Source: Candidatus Auribacterota bacterium
Lineage (GTDB): Bacteria > Auribacterota > Tritonobacteria > UBA1439
NCBI GenBank assembly: GCA_026392035.1
Contig: JAPLCX010000028.1
Span: 1-36,960 of the forward strand
Length of the DNA: 36,960 bases
Direction of reading: 5' to 3'
Shown piece by piece: positions 9,162-15,903 of this stretch (its first letter is position 1; the number at the start of each line of letters is the position of its first letter). A program made the position numbers and the translations under genes. The notes beneath the pieces were generated by a model. It worked only from the letters and a program-made list of their open reading frames with translations. It was not told the origin of the DNA and made no database searches.

Positions 9162-9203
9162 GTATTCTACTGAAACACAGAGGCAGCACGTTAGAGTTCG
9201 CCG

Positions 9204-9890
9204 TCAGGGGTTCGGAGGCTGATCAGTTGCACCCTGTCCATGAGCGCTTCGCTCGGCGGTTCCCGATTTCACCGGTTCGCCCGCCTCCGCGCTGCTCTTT
9301 GAAACCGTGACGACTGCCGGTCTCAGCAACCTGCGGTCGAGCGTGTAGCCCTTGAGTTGTTCAGCAAGCACCGTGCCGTCGGGACACTCGTCCGTTTTGA
9401 CCTCTGCAATGGCTTCATGGAGCTCGGGGTTGAAGGGTTGGCCGATCGCCTCGATCGGTTGCAGGCCATTCTTCTGGAGCACCGTGAGGAGCTGCTTCTG
9501 GATGAGCTTGACGCCATCAATGATCTGCTTCGAATCAGCGTGGGCGCCAGCGGCCGCGCGCGCGCGCTCAAAATTGTCGAGCACCACGATGAGTTCAGCC
9601 ATAAGCGCTTCGCGTGCGAGCGTGAGGATATCGCTGCGCTCCCGCTCGATGCGCTTCTTGTAGTTCTCAAAATCGGCCGCCGTCCTCAGCAGGCGATCGT
9701 AGTACGCATCCGCCCTGGCTGCCTTCTCCCGCAGTGCACGCAGCTCGTCCTCCGGCAGGTGCGCCTCCGAGCGCCCCTCCTTCCCCTCGGGGGGCGCCCC
9801 GTGCGCCATTGTTTCGGCTTTCTCCATGGCGATCTCTAATTTGCTCCTCACGTCTTTACTCTCGTGTTTTTTTTCATGGCTCTTGTGCAT
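9204..9890 (-). CDS. grpE: Nucleotide exchange factor GrpE
   Basis: Exchange factor for DnaK; 228 residues. The N-terminal about 60 residues are charged and probably disordered. A long coiled coil follows (LPEDELRALREKAARADAYY through ENYKKRIERERSDIL). The beta-rich head has the family pattern NGLQPIEAIGQPFNPELHEAI and GYTLDRRLLRPAVVTVSK. The C-terminal about 30 residues form a low-complexity tail. The ATG at 9890 is chosen because AGGAG lies 8 nt upstream; the in-frame GTG at 9899 overlaps that site. It is the first gene of the grpE-dnaJ-rsmE-mtaB unit. No CIRCE operator was seen upstream, so HrcA control is not supported. Confidence 0.95.
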   Translation of the reverse strand: MHKSHEKKHESKDVRSKLEIAMEKAETMAHGAPPEGKEGRSEAHLPEDELRALREKAARADAYYDRLLRTAADFENYKKRIERERSDILTLAREALMAELIVVLDNFERARAAAGAHADSKQIIDGVKLIQKQLLTVLQKNGLQPIEAIGQPFNPELHEAIAEVKTDECPDGTVLAEQLKGYTLDRRLLRPAVVTVSKSSAEAGEPVKSGTAERSAHGQGATDQPPNP

Positions 9891-10007
9891 ACGGAACACT
9901 CCTGGTGATCGTCAGCGGGACAACCCTGCCTTTTTTGAACCTGCCGCTCCGTGCGAAGATTGCCTTCGAGAAGGGCGAGGCTGAAGAGGGCATTGATGCC
10001 GCGCAGA

Positions 10008-10037
10008 ATTATAATAAACGATTCGCATCCGCGTCAA
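10008..10037 (-). promoter_or_regulatory. Sigma-70 promoter for grpE-dnaJ-rsmE-mtaB
   Basis: On the minus strand TTGACG (10037-10032) is followed after 18 nt by a perfect TATAAT (10013-10008). Transcription would start near 10001, leaving a leader of about 110 nt before grpE. The rest of the 9891-10225 gap holds the two repeat tracts listed separately and no gene. Confidence 0.65.
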
Positions 10038-10120
10038 GGGGGCGAATTCCCCCGAAATGGCGGATAGCGCGAGAATGCAATTGGATTGACGTCACCCATC
10101 GGGTGAACGCGATCGCGCTG

Positions 10121-10154
10121 AAAATCCAAACCTCAAACTTCAATATCTAAAACA
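10121..10154. repeat. AAAATCCAAACC-type repeat, left arm
   Basis: The first 13 bases, AAAATCCAAACCT, are a perfect inverted copy of AGGTTTGGATTTT at 10271-10283 inside the 3' end of alr. Together with 10231-10298 it forms a repeat tract of about 180 bp that also contains the perfect palindrome at 10166-10185. Confidence 0.6.
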
Positions 10155-10165
10155 CATCTCAAATC

Positions 10166-10185
10166 CCTGCCTGCCGGCAGGCAGG
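10166..10185. repeat. GC-rich palindromic repeat, copy 2
   Basis: CCTGCCTGCCGGCAGGCAGG is a perfect 20-bp palindrome, one base different from the copy at 337-356. It lies between the two arms of the AAAATCCAAACC-type tract. With no T-run it is a poor intrinsic terminator, though it could fold in transcripts from either strand. Confidence 0.7.
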
Positions 10186-10225
10186 CAAAATACCAAATCC
10201 GAGCTGCACGTGATGAGCGGGGATA

Positions 10226-11422
10226 TCATATGGTTTTGGATTTTGGAATTATGATTTTGAGCTTGTGTGGAGGTTTGGATTTTGAAGTTTTGATTTTATC
10301 CTGTATGTAAATGCGGTGCTGGACCTGCTTCCCCATTGCGCACATGACATCGTAGGGAATGGTGCCGGTGAGATCCGCGACCTCATTGAGCGTGATCTCA
10401 TTCTCTCCCTGCCTCCCGATCAGCACCACCTCGTCCCCCACCTGCGCCCCGGAGATGTGGCCGACATCGATCATCGTCTGGTCCATGGTGACATTGCCGA
10501 TGACCGGAGCCCGCTGGCCCCGCACGAGCACCTCGCCCCTGTTGGAGAGGAGCCTGCTGTAGCCGTCGCCGTAGCCGATCGGGATGGTCGCCACCCGCGT
10601 GTCACGGTAGGTGACGTAGCTCCGGCAATAGCTGATGGAGCGGCCCTTCCGGACATTTTTCAGGAAGCAGATTTCAGTCTTGAGCGTGAGGGCGGGTCGA
10701 ATGGGGATGCTCTTGATCACCTCTTGAGATGGGTAGACTCCGTACATCATGATTCCCAGGCGGACGAGATTGAGGGAGGACGACGGCAACCCGAGAATGG
10801 CGCCGCTGTTGGCGATGTGCTTCAGCGCAAAGCGGATGCCGGCGCGTTCGCAGCGCAGGATCAGCCGTTTAAATCTGTCGAGCTGCAGCTTTGTGAAGAA
10901 CAGATCCCTCTCGGCCGCGCAGGCGAAGTGGGAGCATATTCCCCGGAGCCGGACCCCCTTTGTCCGCCGCGCCCGTTTGATGAAGTCAAACGCCCCCTCG
11001 TGCCAGACGCCGATCCGCCCCATCCCGGTATCGACGACGATATGGATATCGACGATTCTCTTCGCCTTGAGGGCGGCTCGCGAGACCGCATCGAGCATCT
11101 CATGGGAGCAGATGACGGGGGTAATCCGGTGCCGCACGATCGCGCCGGCGTGACCCGCCATTCCCGCGCTGAGAATGAGAATGCGCGCCCCGGGGAATGA
11201 TTTTCGCAGCGTGAGCGCCTCGCAGATGTTCGAGACGCCGAGCCAGCTCACCCCCGCTTCGAGGGCGGCGCGAGAGATCTGAATCATGCCGTGTCCGTAC
11301 GCATCTGCTTTGACGACGGCGAGGAGCTTCACCGCCCGCCCGAGCCTGCTGCGGATTGCGGCGATGTTTTCCCTGACTGCGCCGAGGTCGATCTCAGCCC
11401 AGGTCTTGTAGAGCTTTTCCAT
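10226..11422 (-). CDS. alr: Alanine racemase
   Basis: PLP-dependent interconversion of L- and D-alanine for peptidoglycan; 398 residues. The PLP lysine is K38 in AVVKADAYGHG. The second catalytic residue, Tyr near 265, lies in SISYCRSY, followed by IPIGYGDGYSR. The frame extends to 11506, but the ATG at 11422 gives the canonical start (MEKLYKTWAEIDLGAVRENI). The family normally ends near the VQHRIYI strand. Here about 21 further codons (378-398, Lys/Pro/Ile-rich) are written in the TTTTGGATTTT repeat tract, so the C-terminus is repeat-derived. Convergent repeats, not a terminator, follow the gene. The enzyme core looks intact. Confidence 0.96.
   Translation of the reverse strand: MEKLYKTWAEIDLGAVRENIAAIRSRLGRAVKLLAVVKADAYGHGMIQISRAALEAGVSWLGVSNICEALTLRKSFPGARILILSAGMAGHAGAIVRHRITPVICSHEMLDAVSRAALKAKRIVDIHIVVDTGMGRIGVWHEGAFDFIKRARRTKGVRLRGICSHFACAAERDLFFTKLQLDRFKRLILRCERAGIRFALKHIANSGAILGLPSSSLNLVRLGIMMYGVYPSQEVIKSIPIRPALTLKTEICFLKNVRKGRSISYCRSYVTYRDTRVATIPIGYGDGYSRLLSNRGEVLVRGQRAPVIGNVTMDQTMIDVGHISGAQVGDEVVLIGRQGENEITLNEVADLTGTIPYDVMCAMGKQVQHRIYIQDKIKTSKSKPPHKLKIIIPKSKTI
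10231..10298. repeat. TTTGGATTTTGA-type repeat overlapping the alr 3' end
   Basis: Degenerate units of TTTTGGATTTTG, GATTTTGA, TTTGGATTTTGA and GTTTTGATTTT run through the last codons of alr. This resembles the CAAAATCCAAATTC repeats seen between genes in many uncultured bacteria; here it has captured the stop-codon region. Confidence 0.65.
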
Positions 11423-11533
11423 TGACGTGCGATCGTTTTTAGAGGTGAGCGGCCCGCACCGCGACTGCTCCTGTTCGAGCATCTGGATTATACCGGAGGG
11501 GGGCATCGGACGGAAGGGAAATCAGGGTAATGC

Positions 11534-11643
11534 CTCAGTCAATCGCTGATGTATGCATGCTATGAAATTCAATAATGATTAGATCCTGAAATCCCCATTC
11601 CTCCCACTTTACAAAAGGGGGAAAGAGTGGGATTTTGACTGAG
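11534..11643. repeat. MITE-like element of about 110 bp
   Basis: Terminal inverted repeats CTCAGTCAA (11534-11542) and TTGACTGAG (11635-11643) enclose an imperfect hairpin, TCCCACTTT (11602-11610) with AAAGAGTGGGA (11622-11632) around a GGGGG loop side. There is no ORF inside. It resembles the CCCCTTT...AAAGGGG palindromic repeats common in environmental genomes. The 11423-11784 gap otherwise holds only the promoter below. Confidence 0.55.
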
Positions 11644-11703
11644 TCATGACAGCAGCTAAAAAATCAGCGCTTCAGTGACGGACTACAAATCAGGGAAAAA
11701 TAC

Positions 11704-11734
11704 TTGGACTTGCACTCATCGCATAAAGTATAAT
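11704..11734 (+). promoter_or_regulatory. Putative promoter of the propeller-protease unit
   Basis: A perfect TATAAT (11729-11734) lies 51 nt upstream of the ATG at 11785. The best -35 candidate is TTGGAC (11704-11709), with a long 19-nt spacer. The -10 is convincing, the -35 weak, so activator help is possible. Confidence 0.45.
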
Positions 11735-11784
11735 ATGTAGTTGAAAGGGGCGAGGTGCCCCTACGGCGGGCGGAGGCCGATATT

Positions 11785-14700
11785 ATGAAAAAAGCAGGAG
11801 AAGAAGTTGAGGCATCTACTGTTCTCACTGAAGTAAGATATGCAACGGCGCTTGTTGCGGTTGTTGTACTCTTGTGGAGCATAATCGGCTACGGGCAGGT
11901 TGAGCCATGGCCGATGTTGCATTATGATGCCCCCCACGGAGGGAAAAGCCCCGACAGTGGCCCCCGTATCCCAGCGCTGGCCTGGAGCTACAGCATAAGC
12001 GTTGCAGTTGATTCCTCAGCGGCAGTGAGCACCACCACGGTATATATCGGTTCCGCGGACAACAATCTCTACTCCTTCAGCTCGATTGGATCCTTCCTAT
12101 GGAGCTACACATCGGCTGGAGATACTACATCAGCCGCAATAGCCACTGATTTGGTGTATATCACTTCAAGTGATAACAACCTCTACGGCATTACTAACTT
12201 GACCGGCCAACTCTCCTGGAGTTATGCAGCCGGCGGAGATATTGTTACCTCGCCGGTGCTGAGCTCGGCAGGGACAATATATTTTGGAGCCCTCGATGAG
12301 CGAGCCTACAGCATCAACTCTGATGGGTCGTTCCTGTGGAGCTACCGTAGCTCGCCAATTTATACTAACCCCGCCTTAGGCCTCGACAGGTTGTACGTCG
12401 GGAACGACAGCAATTCGCTCTTATGGCTCGATGCTTCTACCGGAGCACTCTTGGGCTCGGCTGGCGCCGGCACGGCATCGCTGGCGTTGGGCGCAACGGA
12501 TAAGGTGTATTATGGTGCGGTAGATAATAATCTGTACAGCTTAAACTCCGATGGGACTACACGCTGGGTATTCCCGGTATCCGGGACCGCCTCGGTCTCC
12601 TCCATACCCGCCATAGGCACCGATAAGATATACGTGGGTTCCCAGGACAATAATCTCTACAGCGTGTTTGATTCGGATGGGCTCCTCTCGTGGAGTTATA
12701 CCGCTGGCGGAGAGATCACTTCCTCGCCGGCGCTGGACTCAAGCGAGAGGGTGTACGTGGGTTCTCAGGACAATATTATGTACGGCATCAACTCAGATGG
12801 GACGCTGCTGTGGAGTTATACGACGCCCAACGGTATCGTTTCATCCCCGGCGATCAGCCCGGATACGGTCTATGTAGGTTCAGGTGATAACCGCCTCTAC
12901 GTGATCGTCGAGGGACCAACAGAGACGCCGACGATCACACCGACGCCGACGATCACACCGACGCCCACGATCACAGACACCCCGACGATCACGCCCACTC
13001 CCACCGAAACGGAAACACCGACTCCCACGCCGCTTCCCGGGTACGTAGTTTCGGGAGCCAACTACGCTGACGCCAACGGGACGTACTGCAAGCAAGTTTT
13101 CAAATACAACGGATGCTACGTCTACCAGAAGGCGGGAACCGGACTCCAGATACGGTACGAGGGTGCGGGAGACGATTACTGGTACATGTACGACGGGGCA
13201 TGGGGTCTGTGGCTGTACAAGATAGCCGCCGACGAGGACTGCTTCACCGACCTCACGGGCACGTGGAGCGATGCAGGCGGTGGACTGCCCGTGCCTGTCG
13301 TGGTCATGGGATGCGAGGACACGCCGACGCCGACCCCCACAGAGACGCCGACCCCTTACGAATCACTTCACCCCTGGCCGATGTTCCATCATGACGTGCG
13401 CCGCACGGGGAAGAGCGATTTGGATGGCCCTTCGAGCCCGATTTTGAAGTGGAGCTATAAAACGGGCGATGATTTATTCTCATCGCCAGCAGTAAGTTCA
13501 ATCGGTAAGGTGTATACAGGTTCAGATGACAACAATCTCTACAGTTTTAAATCGGACGGTTCGCTGCTGTGGAGCTACACAACTGCGGATATAGTCCGTT
13601 CATCACCTGCGATAGGCATTGATACAGTTTGGGTTGGTTCTCAAGACAATCATTTATACTGCTTATTCCAAACTGGGTTACTCTCATGGAGCTATGAAAC
13701 AGGATCTTGGATACGTTCATCACCGGCTATTAGCAACATCGGGACGGTATACGTGGGATCTGTGGATGACCGTCTTTATAAAATCGATTCCAATGGTTCA
13801 TTACTGTGGAGCTATAAGGCTGGAATATACATAGGATACTCATCACCTGCGCTCAGTTTAGCTGATAAGGTGTATATCGGCAGTGAAGATAACCGTATTT
13901 ACTGCTTGACTAACCAAGATGCCTTACTGTTTTGGAGCTATGAAACGGGCGACGAAATAGCTTCTTCCCCGGCATTAAGCTCGACTGATACAGTATACGT
14001 GGGCTCTCATGACAATCGGCTTTATAGTATTGACTCACTTGGCGCCTTATTGTGGAGCTATGAGACCGGGAATTATTTCGATTTGGCATCATCACCATCA
14101 ATAAGTACTGATACGGTATGGATTGGGTCTACTGATAACCACATTTATTGCTTACGGCAGGATGGGAAATTATCATGGAGCTATGAAACCGGTGATAAAA
14201 TATGGACTTCACCAACTATAGGTGCGGCAGATACAGTATACATAGGCTCTTCCGATGGGAATATCTACAGCATCGACTCCAGCGGTTCATTGTTGTGGTC
14301 ATATATCATTGGATCGTGGATTGGTTCATCTGCTGCAATAGGTACCGACACTGTATATATTGGTTCTTACAGCAGTGCCTTGTACGTGATCACGCAACCC
14401 ACGCCGGTCCCCCCTCCGCCCGAACATCCCTGGCCGATGTTCAGGCACGACCCGCTGCGCACCGGGGTAAGCCCGCTTAACGGTCCGGTGGGGCCAGTAT
14501 TGTTGTGGAGCTATGTGATTAGCTTTACATCCGGTTTTGTCGATTCATCTCCGGCAGTAGGCTTAGACGGCCACATCTATATCGGATCGGACGACAACTC
14601 CATATTTAGCATCAGCGGCGATGGCGCGCTCATCTGGAGCTATGGAACGAGCGATGGTATAACATCTTCGCCTGCGATAGATGCCGAAAATGTCTACACG

Positions 14701-15894
14701 GGGTCTTTGGACCACACACTCTATGCCCTAGTCTCAACTGGTTCATTCGCATGGAGTTATGTAACCGGTGGACTCATTATCTCTTCGGCTGTGGTCAGCG
14801 GCGGGGACATTTATATCGGATCAGATGATAACGCGCTCTACAAGCTTCTCTCGACAGGATCTCTCGTGTGGACCTATAGGACGGGAAGCAATATCGTTTC
14901 CTCCCCTGCTATAGGGATGAGCGGAAATATATATGTGGGATCGTACGATGATAGACTGTACGCCTTTACGCCCGACGGTATATTATCCTGGAGTTATAGA
15001 ACGGCCGGCGTTATAGACAGTTCCCCCTGTGCTACTTCAACCGTCTATGTAGGAAGTAACGATAACGATGTTTATGCGTTTACCACGGACGGAGCTCTCG
15101 TGTGGAGTTATGCGACAGGTGGCGCAGTGTATTATTCCTCTCCCTCCGGCACGGATACGGTATCAATAGGCTCCCAAGATAACAGCCTTTACACGTTCAA
15201 TACAGACGGTTCTCTCTTCTGGAGTTATGCTCTCACGGGAGATGTCGAGGCCTCCCCCGCCATTTCGGCTCAAGATATAGTCTACATAGGCTCTGATGGC
15301 GGAGAAACCTATGGGCTGAGTCCAGATGGCGGCCTGTTGTGGAGCTACATTGGGACAGGTTCCGTCCATATGGGTCCCGTCATCGGCGCCTCTGGTGAAG
15401 TGTATGTAGGTTTCGGCGCATCTACTCATAACAGGCTGTGCCGGTTCCAGGATCCCACCCCGACTCCCACCCCGACGCCCACGGCAACACCGTTCATGCC
15501 CACCCCGACACCCACCTGCCTGCAAGGCTTGAGGGTGTGGCTGAACAAGAGCAGCTTCAATCCCGGAGACACCTTCGAAGCCTGGGTCAGCTTCAGCAAT
15601 ACCTATATGGACTGGGATGGGTACCTCGTGTTTGTAAGGAGCGGCAGGACCTGGTCGGATGTGAGGGGGAGGCTGAAACGCGGAGTGCACCCGGTGGTCA
15701 CCAACAGGCTGGAGATTCATAATTGCTGGGGGCCGAACAAGGCATTCTCCATCCGAGTGCCGCGCAATGCCGCGGGCCAGTACACGCTCTTCGTGGCGAC
15801 ACTCCCCTGGAAGACCAAACCGACGTACGCGAACGCCAAGTACGGACCGAACAGCCAATTGGCGAGCGCCACGTTTAGAATCCTAATTGAGTGA
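11785..15894 (+). CDS. Giant secreted protein: three 8-bladed PQQ-like propellers, PT linkers, shared C-terminal domain
   Basis: A 1369-residue predicted secreted protein. The ATG at 11785 has GGAGG 8 nt upstream. A hydrophobic segment at about residues 20-37 acts as signal or anchor. Three propeller blocks (about 41-375, 530-870 and 880-1222) each open with a PWPM(F/L)xxD motif and hold eight repeats of about 40 residues, ending in LLWSY with VYVGSxDNxLYS strands. This is the PQQ/quinoprotein-like repeat class, probably a binding scaffold rather than an enzyme. Thr/Pro linkers separate the blocks. A 95-residue domain with four Cys lies at about 418-512. The C-terminal domain (1247-1369) is homologous to that of the next gene, which starts 9 nt downstream. 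Ligand unknown. Confidence 0.85.
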   Translation: MKKAGEEVEASTVLTEVRYATALVAVVVLLWSIIGYGQVEPWPMLHYDAPHGGKSPDSGPRIPALAWSYSISVAVDSSAAVSTTTVYIGSADNNLYSFSSIGSFLWSYTSAGDTTSAAIATDLVYITSSDNNLYGITNLTGQLSWSYAAGGDIVTSPVLSSAGTIYFGALDERAYSINSDGSFLWSYRSSPIYTNPALGLDRLYVGNDSNSLLWLDASTGALLGSAGAGTASLALGATDKVYYGAVDNNLYSLNSDGTTRWVFPVSGTASVSSIPAIGTDKIYVGSQDNNLYSVFDSDGLLSWSYTAGGEITSSPALDSSERVYVGSQDNIMYGINSDGTLLWSYTTPNGIVSSPAISPDTVYVGSGDNRLYVIVEGPTETPTITPTPTITPTPTITDTPTITPTPTETETPTPTPLPGYVVSGANYADANGTYCKQVFKYNGCYVYQKAGTGLQIRYEGAGDDYWYMYDGAWGLWLYKIAADEDCFTDLTGTWSDAGGGLPVPVVVMGCEDTPTPTPTETPTPYESLHPWPMFHHDVRRTGKSDLDGPSSPILKWSYKTGDDLFSSPAVSSIGKVYTGSDDNNLYSFKSDGSLLWSYTTADIVRSSPAIGIDTVWVGSQDNHLYCLFQTGLLSWSYETGSWIRSSPAISNIGTVYVGSVDDRLYKIDSNGSLLWSYKAGIYIGYSSPALSLADKVYIGSEDNRIYCLTNQDALLFWSYETGDEIASSPALSSTDTVYVGSHDNRLYSIDSLGALLWSYETGNYFDLASSPSISTDTVWIGSTDNHIYCLRQDGKLSWSYETGDKIWTSPTIGAADTVYIGSSDGNIYSIDSSGSLLWSYIIGSWIGSSAAIGTDTVYIGSYSSALYVITQPTPVPPPPEHPWPMFRHDPLRTGVSPLNGPVGPVLLWSYVISFTSGFVDSSPAVGLDGHIYIGSDDNSIFSISGDGALIWSYGTSDGITSSPAIDAENVYTGSLDHTLYALVSTGSFAWSYVTGGLIISSAVVSGGDIYIGSDDNALYKLLSTGSLVWTYRTGSNIVSSPAIGMSGNIYVGSYDDRLYAFTPDGILSWSYRTAGVIDSSPCATSTVYVGSNDNDVYAFTTDGALVWSYATGGAVYYSSPSGTDTVSIGSQDNSLYTFNTDGSLFWSYALTGDVEASPAISAQDIVYIGSDGGETYGLSPDGGLLWSYIGTGSVHMGPVIGASGEVYVGFGASTHNRLCRFQDPTPTPTPTPTATPFMPTPTPTCLQGLRVWLNKSSFNPGDTFEAWVSFSNTYMDWDGYLVFVRSGRTWSDVRGRLKRGVHPVVTNRLEIHNCWGPNKAFSIRVPRNAAGQYTLFVATLPWKTKPTYANAKYGPNSQLASATFRILIE
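12910..13038 (+). repeat. Thr-Pro linker repeat in the propeller gene
   Basis: Tandem units of ACGCCGACGATCACACCG and close variants encode a TPTITPTP-type linker between propeller 1 and the Cys-containing domain. Shorter PT tracts recur at 13321-13350, 15455-15515 and, in the protease gene, 18142-18175. Such linkers are typical of secreted multidomain proteins. Confidence 0.8.
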
Positions 15895-15903
15895 GGGGAA
15901 TAG

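Noticed and set aside
9734-10150. 138-codon plus-strand frame across the grpE 5' end and its promoter
   Set aside because: Overlaps grpE antisense and repeat DNA; no ribosome-binding site or motif.
9891-10225. CIRCE operator for HrcA control of grpE
   Set aside because: No TTAGCACTC-N9-GAGTGCTAA-like inverted repeat was found on reading the gap; a sigma-70 promoter is seen instead.
12910-13038. CRISPR-like array
   Set aside because: The regular repeat encodes a Thr/Pro linker in frame within a large protein; there are no unique spacers of constant length and no cas genes.
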